Positions 10,960 to 22,914 of a stretch of 64,000 nt of DNA are shown piece after piece; position 1 is the first letter of the stretch, and each line of letters opens with the position of its first letter. The stretch is taken from the NCBI GenBank assembly GCA_963969495.1, contig OZ018318.1:99804141-99868140 (forward strand). Direction: 5' to 3'. Under the pieces are notes generated by a model. That model had not been told where the DNA came from, did not search any database, and worked only from the letters and a program-made list of their open reading frames with translations. Both the position numbers and the translations under genes were made by a program. The DNA comes from Ceratothoa steindachneri (lineage: Eukaryota; Arthropoda; Malacostraca; Isopoda; Cymothoidae).

Positions 10960-12060
10960 TCAGTCCCATTCTCCTGGAGAACGGGAGGGGGTCTCCTGCG
11001 AGAACTTGCCCCGAATCCTTTTGACTCGCTTCCACACCTCTGCTAGAGGGGTCTGCCCGTTAAGTGAAGACACGTATACCCACCAAGAAGAGCGGCGGGT
11101 GTGCTTCGAAATATACCGGAACCTAGCCTTAGCCCGACGAAATTCAGCGACAGTGAAATCGTTCGGGCGGTGCTTATAGCGCATGTAGGCATAACGCTTC
11201 TGTTTGAGGGCCGTCTCACACTCGGCCGACCACCACGGAAGTGGACGGCGTGCAAAACGGCTAGACGTTCTGGGAATAGTAGCCAGGCCCGCGGCTATGA
11301 GGTTATCGGAGAACTCAACGGCCTCATCTACCGACCTAAACTCCTCGACTGAGATAGAGAATTCAATCATTTCCTGAAATGCAGGCCACCGCGCCCGTAC
11401 CAAGCACCACCGAGGTGGTCTCTCAGGCGGCAGTTGCCCTGAAAATGATATTTGAATGGGAAAGTGATCACTACCATGGAGGTCATCGACCACCCCCCAA
11501 TCAAAATCAGGCTGTGCATCCGAAGAGCACAAGGAAAGATCAAGGCAAGAAAATGAAGCGGTTCTCGGGCAGTGATGCATAAACTCATCCACATTTAGGA
11601 CACCCATCTCAAGCTCTTCGAAAAGATCGGCAAGGATTTGTCCCCTGGGATTTATTGAGTAATCGCCCCAGAAAGATTGTCTGCTGTTCAGATCTCCATG
11701 CAAGAGAAAGGGCCTCGGCAACCGTGCCACGACACGGCGGAAGTCCACCGCGTCGAAGTCAGCTGACGGTGGAATGTACGTAGAAATAACAGTATACCTC
11801 CTATCCAGGTGAAGCTGCACAGCCACTGTCTGAAAGAAGGTATCTAAAGTGAAAGGAAGAACGAAGACATCATGCCGGGTGTAAACTGCGCATCCCCCAG
11901 CCCGGCCATCTCGTGGTGGTGGGGTCGCAAAACCCTTATACCCCAGGAGGGTGGGCAGGGGGCATGCGACTAGCATGGTCTCCTGCAGAAAAATGGCTAA
12001 TGGGAAATGAGATGAAACAAGCCTGGCAGTTCCTCCCAGTTGGCCGGGAATCCATGGCTA
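10960..12060 (-). pseudogene. Copy B ORF2, apurinic-type endonuclease domain
   Basis: A 338-codon open frame at 10960-11976 encodes most of an exonuclease-endonuclease-phosphatase domain. It shows GYKGFATPPPRDGRAGGCAV, the beta-strand YTVISTYIPPS, the metal-site LLHGDLNSRQSFWG and the terminal GSDHFPIQISF (the SDH catalytic motif). The front end of the domain, including the conserved glutamate, should lie in the shifted sequence at 11980-12060. The C-terminal part continues into a linker rich in arginine and aromatic residues (WWSAECETALKQKRYAYMRY), characteristic of this group between EN and RT. Confidence 0.88.
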
Positions 12061-12189
12061 TTACATTGAAGGAATATGCCCTCCAGGCCTAGCTTGGACG
12101 AGACGTGGGGGTACTCTTTGAAAAGAAGACCCTCATAGGAATGCCCATACACTTTCCGGAGGCAGAACCCCGGGTGCTGTCGACCGGAC

Positions 12190-13870
12190 AGTGCGCTGAA
12201 GGCGCTGTCACCTTTGTGGACTTATTGGGAGAGGTTGGGCTCACCATGTGTCTTTTCCTCCTTCAGCCTCGAAACGTTAGGTGAGCGTTGCGGCTGGGTG
12301 TGAACCCTTTGTGCCACCAGCTTTACCAGGGGAGTGCCCGGGTTGAGTAGAACACGTGGAAACAAACGTGCTCATTGGCCTGGATGGGCCAGGAGCAGAG
12401 GGTGTCTTTCTAACCATTGAGGCATATGACGTTCCAGGCAGAGCCGGGCGTGCTAGGACCAAGTCTTTAGCCTCGCGGAATGAGAGTCGATCCTGGGCCT
12501 AAATGGCCAGGGTTTCTTTCTCAAGGAGATATGCACCACATTGCTTTGAAGAAGCTGGGTGTGGCTCTCGGCAATTGACACACTTGGCCACACACAATTT
12601 GGACTTATCATGTGCGGCCTTGGAGCAATTTACACATACTTTGGGTGATACCAACTTTGCACGTCTACATGAATGATTCATATGGCCAAAACGGTGACAG
12701 TAATAGCACCTCCGCGGCAGTGGCACGAATGCCTTCACGTGGTAGCGATACCAACGGGACACATCGACTCAGGGAGCTTGTCACAGTCGAATGCGACGAA
12801 GAGTGTAGGGGTGGGTCTCGAGTCCCCTCCTGTTTTCTCATCACACGTTCGACCTTGACCGCCCCATGGTTGGCCCAGCTCTAAGGTGATGTCCTCTATG
12901 GAGTAGTCAATGAGTTCCCTTGCATAAACTACTCCTTTCACATAGTTCATAGTAGAGTGCGATGTCACACTCACCAGGGTGCCATCAAGTGTCCGAAGAG
13001 CACTTATCTTGGCCGCGGCAGAGGGATTCGCCACATTGGCCAGAAGTTGCCCATCCGAGAAAAGGGGTCACCTTCGGCTCTTTACCAATTACACTAGCTA
13101 ATGCTCTCCTCTGATGGATCATGTTGCCCTTGGCCAACATGCTGTCATCAGTGGAGCGAATAATGAGGAAGTGTTTAAAGCCAGCAGGCTCGAAAATGCC
13201 AGGTAACCCTTTGAATGAGGGGCCCCAGTTATCAAGGCTCTGCCCTGCACACTTTTGGTCATAGTCAGGGGCTCTGCACATGAGGGAGGAGGGCCAGATA
13301 TGCCGATCTTGGCTTGGTCACTTACCGAAATGGCAGCAGATCCATCCATCCCTGCAGATGGAGGTGAGCCCAGAGTCTTTTTAGTCTTTTTTTTTTTAGG
13401 AAAGGATAGCGGGGAATAAACCCTCTTCTTTCCTCTGCTGACAGGTGCCCCCAGGCCAGAAGGATCGGCCTCAGCAAAGTCCTTCTCCGAGATAGAGAAG
13501 GTCCTGGCAGTCGTAGGGGCACCGGTCAGAGGAGGAGATCTCCCCCCTCCTTGTACTGCCTTGGAAACCCTAGCCATTTGAGGGGGACCTTACATAGGAG
13601 CGGACTCAAGTTTGGTGCTTGGCACCAAGCCAGATTTGCTCTCATAGAAGGTCCTACTGTCTGAGGCTGGGTTGCCTCAAGGACAATGTCTATCCCAGGT
13701 GGGGACTCCATTTGGCCATCGCTACCCAGGACATCACGTCTTATTAGCGCAGTGTCTTTAGTCTAGGTTTAATATTCTAGCCAGCAGGTCTTTTGAGGGA
13801 AGTGCCTGAAGGGGCCTGGCTTCCATCTCTTCCCTAAGGGGTTTGCCCTACTGAGCCGCTTCAAGTCTTT
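12190..13870 (-). pseudogene. Copy B ORF1 (gag-like, zinc knuckles)
   Basis: ORF1 is broken into several frames. 12499-12762 carries three cysteine blocks in a row: CYYCHRFGHMNHSC, CVNCSKAAHDKSKLC and CVNCREPHPASSKQC, i.e. zinc knuckles for RNA binding. 12735-13034 holds an RRM-like region (SVTSHSTMNYVKGVVYAREL). 13119-13577 is a basic N-terminal segment with a lysine run (FPKKKKTKKTLG). The sequence is truncated upstream: the N-terminus preserved in copy D is missing. Confidence 0.85.
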
Positions 13871-14268
13871 AGGGTCTTGCTTGTGTGTAATGGCATTGGA
13901 GCTTTCGATTAAACTCCATGATTGAGATTGTTTTTTTTTTATTATTATACAGCACTCATCTATGATAAATTATAAAAACAGAACATGAAACAAAAACAAA
14001 AGAGCAACAAGATAAATAAATATAAAGGTACACACAGGTGCTGGAAAGGCAGCCTTCTCCTTCCAGAGCTTGAGCATTAAGGGGGACCAAAGTCAGAACT
14101 GTGAGTTGTTGTATATAGAAATCATTAGAACAAACATTTGTAATATCAAAAGTGAGAAAAAAAGAGAATAGAAATCCTGGGAATCCTGGAATTTGAGCTG
14201 AGCCAATCAGTAATGAGTTCTGTGGCACATGCCATGACTTTCATTTTCTTTCATATATCTATGTTATA
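13871..14268. other. A-rich stretch, no gene seen
   Basis: It begins with a T-run near 13931-13941 followed by ATTATT. The following A-rich text resembles, but cannot be firmly matched to, the 3' UTR of the I-like family. No supported ORF. Confidence 0.5.
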
Positions 14269-14730
14269 GTTCGGGTTTTACTTGGGCATTTTCTGTTTTG
14301 TTTTCCTCCGGTTTAGTTTTTAGTTTTGGATACTTTGCCACTTTTATTTATGCTTTTCTTGTTTTCCTTGGTTTTTTAGTTTGGGGCACCTCGCCTCATT
14401 TATTTACACTTTTCTTTTCTTTTGGTTTTTCCATTTTTTTAATAGTTTGGGGCCTTTCACCCTTTACATATAAACCCTTTTCTTGTTTTCCTTCATTTTT
14501 TAGTTTGGGGCACTTCGCCTCTTTTATTTAAACTTTTCATTTTGTTTTTTCCTTTGTTTATTATTTTTGGGCACTTCGCTGCTTTTATTTACACATTTCT
14601 TGTTTTGTTGTTTTCCTTCATATTTTAGTTTGGGGTACTTCGCCTCTTTTGTTTACATCTTTACTTTTGTAACATCTTGTAGATCTTAATCTGGGCATTT
14701 CCCTTCTTTTGTTTTTAGTTTCTATATCCA
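14269..14730. repeat. Minisatellite with about 60-bp unit, about 7 copies
   Basis: The unit carries a core like AGTTTGGGGCACTTCGCCTC followed by TTTTATTTA and a T-rich spacer with CTTGTTTTCCTT. The core recurs near 14328, 14378, 14449, 14502, 14566 and 14629, with degenerate copies at both ends (about 14269 and 14690). Units diverge in length (about 56-66 bp). A plus-strand open frame across it (14298-14531) is an artefact of the repeat. Confidence 0.85.
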
Positions 14731-16190
14731 GTTTTATGCTCTTGATTTTGTAGCATGTTCCTTGTAATGTTTCTAAGTGCAAATTAGTTGTATGTTTCCT
14801 CTTGCAGTTTCTTCCACTTGGAAATAACAATGTTCTCTCAACTGTGTGATGCTTTTGTTTGGGTAATGGGTATACTACCACAAACCCATTTTACCTCTAT
14901 GAAGCCTACCACACATTTTATCACTTACTCCATAATTAAAAGAAATGCGAAGACTGTAACAACTGACATATGTAAGTTCTTTGCATCATTCAAAATCAAT
15001 TGTATATAGTCAAAAATTTCTAAAGCAAGCAAATACGCTAATTCTAGAAGTGGCTCAAATAATGTCATCGAACTGTTTAAGCCGTTGCCACTCTCAGATC
15101 CGCCAACACAAGATAATTTAGCCTATATTTCTCTTCTTTAGGTGAGTGACAGTAAATTGCATGCATTTGTCTGAGAGAGAGAGATGGCGGGATTTAGATA
15201 AAGATTGAGGATCAATGATGCGAAAAAGTTCATTGGTCAATTTGTGAACTCCATAGAAATGAAATCAACCTTCGTCCTCTGATCAGAAGTACCTTTTCCT
15301 CATCCCCAAATCCATTCACAGCAGGAAAATTGATTCACAACTTAAAATTTTGGAGCTAGGACCCATTTCGCACTTCAAGTGGTTGACTTTAGCCTGCCGC
15401 CTTGGCGCAACTTACCTCTCTGAGCATCCTTTTGAAGGTAAAGTTAAGAAAAACCTGCACTCCCTCATCTTCTACATCATCACCAACTACATTTATTGTT
15501 GGTTTGCGATCAAAACTCACCACATATTTCTGACGCCACCAATCCCATTCTTTTCCAAATCAAATGCCTCTGCCTTCTTCCTCAATCAACTTAAGACATG
15601 GTATTCCTTCTACATCAAATCATGGAATGCACACCCATAAAATTTGCTCATCTCTCTCCTCTGTGAGGATGATCCAAATCTCTGCGCCTTTGTCATTTGC
15701 AAGATTATGGATGGACCTTCACCAAGGGAACGATGTTGGTGACAAATCATGAGAAAATTGGCTCTTTCTCCCCTTAACTTCAATGTGAACAACACTGCTG
15801 AACTCATTGATTGAGATTCAGTTACGATTTACAAGTTTAACCTCTTGTGATCTCACCATCACTGAACTTCATGATTTGATTGTCAGCAAATTTGAATTGC
15901 CATCATTTCAACGCACTCCCAATCAATGGAGCGCCTGATTCATGAATTAAAAAGTGAACATAAGAAGATAAGAAAAGAAGGAGACTGCAAAAGACCATTC
16001 ATAACCTACACTTGGCAGCTCCTGTTCCAGTCAACACACAAAAGATTTCTTACCAGAGAAAAGTCATCAACATTGACCCTTTAAGGAGTTCGTCAGATCT
16101 AATCTACAATAAACATAAAATGCATCCAGAGGATTATGTCCATTCATGCAACCGCAAAATATAATCTCCTCACTCCTTAGAAAAATATAT
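14731..16190 (+). other. Unassigned stretch with possible decayed coding sequence
   Basis: The plus-strand translation between about 15345 and 15960 is not random-looking: LELGPISHFKWLTLACRLGA, WFAIKTHHIF and a HP.NLLISLL region (near 15635) followed by LCAFVICKIMDG. It has frameshifts and stops. It is vaguely like coding sequence of some invertebrate mobile elements, but I cannot name the family. No RNA gene is evident in the stretch. Confidence 0.3.
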
Positions 16191-16191
16191 A

Positions 16192-18965
16192 CATATGTAC
16201 ATAAAAAAAAAAAGGTCAGTCCCATCTAGCAGCTTCATCCATATATTTATCTAATCTATTCTTAAAACTACCCAGAGAGGAGGCTTCTATCACATGTCTA
16301 GTGAGCCTATTCCATTGATCTACAACACAATTTGTAAACCAATTCCTCCCAATCTCCTTCCTAAACCTATACTTATCAAGCTTAAACCCATTGCTACGTG
16401 TTCTGACATGTTCACTAAGTATAAGAACCTTACCCAGATCCCCTTTATTATATCCTTTTACCCATTTGGAGACTTCAATCAATTTCCCTCTGACTCTTCT
16501 CCTTTCCAATGTGTGTAGATTTAGTTTTCTGAGCCTTTCACCATAAGGTAAGTTCCTTAGCCCACCAACCATCTTTGTCATCCTTCTCTGCACAGACTCA
16601 AGCAAATCAATATCCTTCCTATAATATGGTGACCAAAATTGTACTGCATAGTCTAGATGAGGCCTAACTAGCGCCAGATACAGTTTTAGAATGACTTCAG
16701 CACTCTTATTGCTTACACTCCTCCTAATGAATCCCAATATCCTATTAGCTTTATTCTTAGCATTTAGGCATTGCTTTCTAGGACGAAGGTCTGAACTTAC
16801 CAAAATACCCAAGCCCCTCTCACAATCGGTCCTACCTAAAATTCTCCCATTTAATTTATAACTATTTAATGGATTATTTCTACCTATACTAAGTACACTA
16901 CATTTGTCTATGTTAAACTTCATTTGCCATTTCTCGGCCCAATTGGACAGAATGGTCAATTCCTCCTGCATTACAACAGCATCAGAATCAGCCCTAATGG
17001 CCCTACCTAGCTTAGTATCATCAGCAAATTTACTCAGGTCACTACTTATATCTATGTCAAGATCATTAATATAAATTAAGAATAGCAAGGGACCTAAAAC
17101 AGATCCTTGCGGAACTCCACTGCTAACACCCCCCCACTCAGATTTAACTCCATCTATACTAACTCTTTGCTGTCTGTCACCAAGCCATGACTGAATCCAC
17201 CTAAATATACTGCCATCGATCCTGTGTGCTTTAACTTTGCTCAGAAGCCGTAAGTGTGGCACTCGATCAATAGCCTTACTAAAGTCCAGGTATAAAATAT
17301 CATAGTTTTCATCATTATCTGCTGCTTCATACACCTTACTATAAAAAGACAGCAAATTAGTCAGACAGGATTTACCCTTACTAAAGCCATGCTGTGATTC
17401 TTTTATCAACTTATGCTTATCCAAGTGATCTCTAATATTCCTTGCTATAATAGATTCCATCATTTTTCCTACCACTGATGTCAAACTTACTGGTCTGTAA
17501 TTAGACATATTTGTTTTATCCCCTTTCTTAAATATAGGTATCACATTGTCTTTCTTCCATGCCACTCTCCAATGATTTTCTAAAGATGCATGCTAGGGGC
17601 TCACTTAACACATCCTTACATTCTTTGAAAATTCTAGGAAAGACCTCATCAGGACCGGGTGCTTTACTACTTTTGATTTTATCAATTTCCTTTGTCACTA
17701 TCTCCTTTGTGATCAACATATCCTTTAATTTCTCTTCATCATTACCCCGAAAGATCATTGACACCTCAGGTATATTTAGAGTATCCTCCTGTGTAAATAC
17801 TGAGAAAAAAGTCATTTAGCATTCCAGCCATTGAGTCCCTATCACTTACTAATTCTCCATTGGAATTTATAAGTGGGCCTATTTTATCTCTAACCTTAGT
17901 TTTGTATAATTGATAAAAACTTTTAGGATCTTCCTTTGCCCTATTTGCCACTTTAATTTCATAATTTCTCCTTGCTACTCTAATTAACTTTTTAACATCT
18001 CTTGCTAGTTCATTATATCTCTGCCTTAAGTGATCCTCTCCATTTTTTATTTTCCTATAAATGCCCTTTTTAATGCCAATATAATGCTTAATTTTATCTG
18101 TCATCCATTTTGGGTCATTATTTTTAGTCCTAATCTCCTTATATGGAATGTTAATCATCTGACCTGTAATTAATTGCTCAATTATTCTTTCATACTCCTC
18201 TTCAATTGTAATCTCTTCCTCCTGGTGATTATTGTCTCCACTAACTGATATCATTGAATCTATTCCTGATTTGATTTCATTGCCTGGTTTCTGTACAACT
18301 GCCTCCAGGTAAGTCCTTAGCCCATTATAATTTGCTCTTCTAAAGTCAGGAATTGTAACATTGTTCATGCTACTATCACTACCATTCCATTTCATCTTGA
18401 ATCTAATTTCCCAATGGTCCCTATTACCCAAATTTCCTCCAATCTCCGTATCCTTAATAACTTCTTCCCTATTTGTCAGAACTAAATCCAGTATATTATT
18501 ACCTCGAGTGGGTTCGTTAATAATCTGCCTCAGAAAATTATCTTAGACAACATTCAAAAATTCCTCAGCCTCCTGATCACCCACAAGAGCTTCCCAGTCT
18601 ATATTTCTGTAATTAAAATCGCCCATTATACACACATGCTTACTTCTACATGCCCGTTCTATCTCATGCCACAGAAGATTTGAAGCTTCCTTACTAAGAT
18701 TTGGTGGTCTGTATAATAATCCTATGACAAGCTTGTTTTTACCTTCCTTTACATTTAGCCATAATGACTCTGTGTTATCATCTAATTTAATTGTACTGTT
18801 TACACAACACTGGAGATTATCTTTAATATAAATAATAACCCCTCCTCCTCTCTGTATGGAACATGTTAAAGCCCTCAATCTCAACCTCCGGTTTAAAATG
18901 ATTACCTGCCAAATCATGCTAGTCATGATGAAAGATGGGTATATTTGTGTGAGAATCGCTTCCAT
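16192..18965 (-). mobile_element. CR1-like non-LTR retrotransposon, ORF2
   Basis: Endonuclease: frame 18543-18965, with GGGVIIYIKDNLQ, LVIGLLYRPPNLS and CIMGDFNYRNIDWEAL. The catalytic end reads NRDHWEIRF at about 18425, where SDH is usual. Linker: 17766-18431. RT: a 449-codon frame at 16216-17565 with GDKTNMSNYRPVSLTS, SKGKSCLTNLLSFY, DFSKAIDRVPH, SGVPQGSVLGPLLFLIYIND and FADDTKLG (the catalytic YADD box as FADD). The C-terminus reads NWFTNCVVDQWNRL, as in CR1/L2 ORF2. Two frameshifts (near 17560 and 17790) and a stop between 18431 and 18543 break it. The element is 5'-truncated in the endonuclease and followed on its own strand by a T-run and TA-rich tail. Confidence 0.9.
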
Positions 18966-19390
18966 AGAATTTTTTCAGAAAGCTGACATGGAAAAAGATT
19001 TTGTGAACATGATTAGTTAGTATCAATCCTTCAATTTCTCATAGTGATGGCGATGATATGCATTTCTTATATTTTTAGTCCTTGCGTTCATTTGATTTGA
19101 TGTTCCATTAAATTAGAAAAAGGTAGGCATGCTTGGTTTTTAAACCCTTATCTAATGAGCAGCTTTGAATACAGAATGCATGATATTGATTGGATTCCTA
19201 AATGTGATAATAAATTACTAAAAATAACTATGGTTGAATTGGTCAGAGGTAGGTTATTGTTTTTTTTCATTTTGCAATATATTAATTATTGGGTAACCAA
19301 TTTTTTTTTACAACCTTTTATCTTTAAAATAGTCCAATTTCATTACTCCCTACTGAGTATACTTCCAACACCCCCCCAAAACTAAATAAT
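18966..19390. other. AT-rich stretch, no gene seen
   Basis: Contains T-rich runs and one short open frame (19155-19385 plus) with no recognisable features. Confidence 0.5.
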
Positions 19391-20290
19391 ATAGAGTAGG
19401 GCAGCCTCCTTCAGAAAGCTTCTAATGTAACAGTAGGGTAGGCAATAATCAGTCCCAAGTACAATGGGCAAGCAGTAGTGACCCAACTCATCCCAATATC
19501 AAGAGGTAACGCACACAAAGATTCCCAAGAATGGGACCTTGAACAAGCATGTGCCAAAGTCTGGGGGACCAATCAGTCATCACTAAGGTTCGGGCAACAA
19601 AAAATGACCTAGAGCCATCACAGCATTCTAAGTAGATCAAAGGGAAAAGTTAAGACACAATAGCATATATAATTTTCATCAACAATCTCCCATCTAACTT
19701 TATTCCTGCCATGTAGTCAGTGTTAGGGAGCGAAAGGGTGGTCCAGTCACCCATATTTTGGAGACTTTAGTACCATTATCAGCATGCTCATTTTCCGTGG
19801 TCCTGTAATATCAAGGCAACCAGAAGAAAATCTCAACATACTGTCAGCTCGCAGCAGCCATGGCATCAAGGATACTGCAAACTAGAGGGAGTGGAGATTC
19901 CAATGTCTTAAGGCATACTTAGTGCTCTGAGTTGATATATAACAGAACCTGGTCTCCAAACCAGGTACAGCACATAATCTCCTCAATCAATCAGTGTATT
20001 GCAACCAGGTCAGCCATGAAGACAAGATGCAGCATGAGGAAAAGACCTGCTCACTTTAAACAGAGGAGATAAGGCTCCCCCTTCAGATTTGGAGACATTC
20101 ATGTACACTGGTCTAGTTCAAGCATGATACAATATGTTCTCCAGAAATTTGAATGCAGTACTCCTGGTGGTATACACAAGTTTTGGGAGCAGAGGCATAG
20201 CAACAAACATTTACAGGTGGTATCCTCCAAAACCTCTCTTAGGGGGTGACCAATGATTACCACCATGCCTAGCTAACCTCACAGGATGAC
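19391..20290 (-). mobile_element. I-like non-LTR copy H, 3' fragment
   Basis: The sequence parallels the 3' UTR border and RNase H region of copies B and C: GGCAGCCTCCTTCAGAAAG, then text matching the ORF2 C-terminus and RNase H up to the sequence opposite copy C position about 40000. It is strongly diverged with no open frame. The T-run tail is missing on the left. Confidence 0.7.
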
Positions 20291-20299
20291 AATAAGAGG

Positions 20300-20650
20300 C
20301 ACCATCATCATTGAACAATTTCACCAACTAAAATTGAAAAATAAACCAACATTAATACCCCTACAATGCTATCATGATACCACTTCTCCAGATATAACTC
20401 TGCTCACCTCACTTCCTTACTAGAACAATGTAGCAAGCTTTCCATGCACTCTAATCCAACCAACTCCCATCTCAACTAACCCAACTTATCCACAGCTCTA
20501 AAAAAATAGCAAGTAGCAACTACAAAAGAGCCAAGTGGACTGAATTCACAACACATAGAAGACAGCCTATATAACTGCATTTGAAAAATTCCATTCCTTC
20601 TACTAAGCTCTCTCACACAACATAAGGGGTGAGGGCAATCAGATAAATTT
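20300..20650 (+). pseudogene. Ingi/Vingi-like LINE fragment (EN-RT linker)
   Basis: The plus strand reads LKKIASSNYKRAKWTEFTTH near 20490-20560, preceded by leucine-rich SDITLLTSLPY-like text. This resembles the region between endonuclease and RT in Ingi/Vingi-type LINEs (an N-Y-K-x-A-x-W-x-x-F motif). It is short and full of stops. It may be a piece of the same family as the RT at 25400-26012. Confidence 0.4.
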
Positions 20651-20759
20651 AGAGAGCAACAAGCATGGAAATAAGCAGAGGACTAGGAAGGTAGAGTGTA
20701 GTAATGATAGGATGATAAAGAATGATACATTGAAAATATACTAAAGAAATAGTGGAGTA

Positions 20760-21139
20760 TAAGAAATAAGATGGAGTTGTTAAGAGGTCTAGTAAGTGAA
20801 GAGAATTTTGATATTATTGCAATAATATTCATGGCTTGATTTGTCAGAAAAGAACTTTAGACAGGAGGAGGAGTGATTATTTATATTAAGGATAATCTAA
20901 TGTTGTGAAAACTACAATTAAAACAGGCATTAACACAGTCATTATGGCTAGATGTTAAGGAGGAAAAGGATAAACTTGTCATAAGATTATTATATAGACC
21001 AGCAAATCTTAGTAAGGAAGCTTCATGTCCTCTGTGGCAGGAGATAGAATGTGCATGTAGACATAAACATGTGTGTATAATGGGTGATTTTAATTATAGA
21101 AATATTGACTGGGAAGCTCTTATAGGTGATCAGGTTTAA
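20760..21139 (+). pseudogene. CR1-like LINE endonuclease fragment
   Basis: The plus strand reads KMELLRGLVSEENFDIIAI, then TGGGVIIYIKDNL, KLVIRLLYRPANLSKEAS and CIMGDFNYRNIDWEALIGDQ. This is closely similar to the endonuclease of the minus-strand CR1-like element at 18543-18965, so it is a second member of the same family in the opposite orientation. It ends abruptly after the GDFN block; the RT part is absent. Confidence 0.8.
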
Positions 21140-21959
21140 GGGATATTATATTTTATATACATTATATAATTTAGACATCAAAGGTTTAAATGTCAACTTT
21201 GTTTCAAGGTATACTAGGTAGAAAGTCACAAAGAATTTATGGGGAGATTTGGTGAAGAATATAAAAGAACAAAGAAGCTAAAATGCACAACCTATGATTT
21301 AGCAAGATGATCAAGCAGTGGCAAGGCCTAAATTCATCTTGCTTAGCCAAGGCTTTGCATGAACAGTATACTTAGTTATTGCATGCTTGAGAAAAAAAAA
21401 TTCTATTAATTGAAAGTACTACTAATATATTTCAGTATTAGGAGGTTGAAACTGACATAAGCCTCCTCCAAAACATTCCAAAATAAAAAAACAGAATGAA
21501 GTAATAGATGATAAAATAAAATTAGACTAGGAGAAAAAGGGCATGAGGAAAGAACAAGTATATCAATATACTTAGAAAAAAAGGTGGTAAAGTAGTGGTA
21601 ATTATTTCATGAGGAATTATCATGAAATGCAAATATACCATGCAAAAAGCAATTTAAAAGTCCTTGTTGCATACTCACTAAGTCATCTGCACCCGCCTGA
21701 AAAATTAATGGTTTTAATTAATTTCTTTTAGTTGTCAAGGATTTTGTTTAAGAATTATAACAACCTCCATGTCATGAAGCATGAACAGTCACATAGGATA
21801 GAATATGAGGTAGAATCAGGGAACCACACTTACTATTCTATATATATCTGCTTCTGAATCCAGTACAATTATAATATTTATTAAATGAGAATATGAATGC
21901 TTTGGAACCATTCTTCTAATTTTTCATTGCTGCTAAAGTAGCATATCATTATAGTGTGT
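21140..21959. other. AT-rich stretch, no gene seen
   Basis: No supported coding frame, RNA gene or repeat on either strand; a few short A/T runs only. Confidence 0.5.
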
Positions 21960-22780
21960 TATCCACCAATCCATGAGTTTCAAAGCAGACATACTTGTTT
22001 GCCTCCCTACCTCTCTCCAGTGAGGTGGGCGGCACAACATCTCCTGGGGGTAGGCTACAGTGTGTCTGAGTGCACAATTAGGGCAATTGAAGAAGTGTTT
22101 TGTGTCTTCTAAGGCTCAAATGCACCAAGCTCATGTTGGTGTTTATGCAGGCTTTGTTCTGTGTTTGTATAGTTATAGTAGTTGGAATCAGGGTTGATAA
22201 ATAAAAAAAAATAAAAAATTTTGTTTCAAAATTACCGTTTTTTTTTTTTAAAGAAATGAATGCTATTTATCCTTTTATTCTAAATTTATCTTTATAATTT
22301 CAACAAATATGTATCAAATTAAGGTTATTTCTCTGATGCTGACTCATAATTAATTTCTCCTTCTACAGGTTATGGCTATCATGGGTACCCATAATTCTCG
22401 ATCAGTGATTTGTTCTTACTATAATATAATTATTAAACTAATCAATTATTAATATTATAAAAATAGAGATAGCTATTCTTTTTCTACATTATTCTAATGC
22501 TTGTAGCATTTGTTTTTTGAAAAAACCTGAGATTTGAAAAAAAAATAAAACCTGGGTTTTGGGGGGCTTTTTCAAAATTTTGAGTTTTTTGTCAACCCTG
22601 GTTGGAATAGGAGTACTCTGTGTTTTCCGAGGGTTCGATTTGTGGGAGTTGCATGTTTAAGATGTGGTTATGCATGGCAGTATGTATTCTCGAGTGTGGT
22701 CTGTGTGGATATGTTTTATTAAGGTGGGGATGGGGGGGGGGGTATTGACCTTAGTTTGGAAGTAGGGTACTGTGGATATC
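21960..22780 (-). pseudogene. Possible LINE 3'-terminal coding remnant split by a MITE
   Basis: The minus strand near 22040-22120 reads EDTKHFFNCPNCALRHTVAY, like the terminal Cys/His block of several LINE ORF2 proteins (DT.HLF.CP). The upstream part continues on the other side of the MITE (22609 onward). Frames are broken; the clade cannot be fixed. Confidence 0.35.
22189..22600. mobile_element. hAT-type MITE, 412 bp, with perfect TSD
   Basis: It starts CAGGGTTGATAAA and ends with the complement of CAGGGTTGACAAA. It is flanked by an exact 8-bp duplication GTTGGAAT (22181-22188 and 22601-22608). The CAGGGTTG-type terminal repeat and 8-bp TSD are typical of hAT. The interior is very AT-rich with poly-A and poly-T near the ends and no coding content, so it must rely on a transposase made elsewhere. 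Confidence 0.92.
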
Positions 22781-22789
22781 TTTTTTTTT

Positions 22790-22914
22790 TTGTCAACGGA
22801 GACCTGTCTCACGAGCCACTAGAAACCTGACACTGTTCAACACAAATTCAAAACGTGCCCAATGATCACATGCTTAGATAAAACCTACAGAAAACACAGT
22901 GATGGATCTCTGAG
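22790..22914 (-). repeat. Probable I-like 5' UTR segment next to a 3' end
   Basis: A T-run at 22782-22791 is followed by about 120 bp resembling 4980-5090. Directly after it (22915) the 3' UTR of copy E begins. The arrangement suggests one I-like copy inserted at the extreme 5' end of another. Confidence 0.4.

Larger units (their letters stand above)
8326..13870 (-). mobile_element. I-like non-LTR retrotransposon, copy B (most complete)
   Basis: On the minus strand the order is ORF1 (gag with zinc knuckles), ORF2 endonuclease, RT, RNase H, C-terminal Cys/His region and an A-rich 3' UTR. It ends in a T-run at 8326-8334, i.e. poly(A) on the coding strand. The gag CCHC blocks plus RNase H place it in the I group of the Jockey superfamily (I/Nimb-like), by domain logic only. 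It is truncated inside the ORF1 N-terminal coding region at about 13870. No convincing TSD was found. Frames are interrupted in every domain, so it is inactive. Confidence 0.9.

Noticed and set aside
10108..11352. Several plus-strand open frames of 100-195 codons
   Set aside because: They are antisense shadows of the GC-rich I-like ORF2 in copy B; similar shadows appear opposite copies C and D.
13840..13945. A target-site duplication for I-like copy B
   Set aside because: Several short matches to the left flank (for example CATG) were tried, but none is long enough or correctly placed.
14298..14531. A hydrophobic 77-codon open frame resembling a membrane protein
   Set aside because: It is produced by the T-rich minisatellite units; no other sign of a gene.
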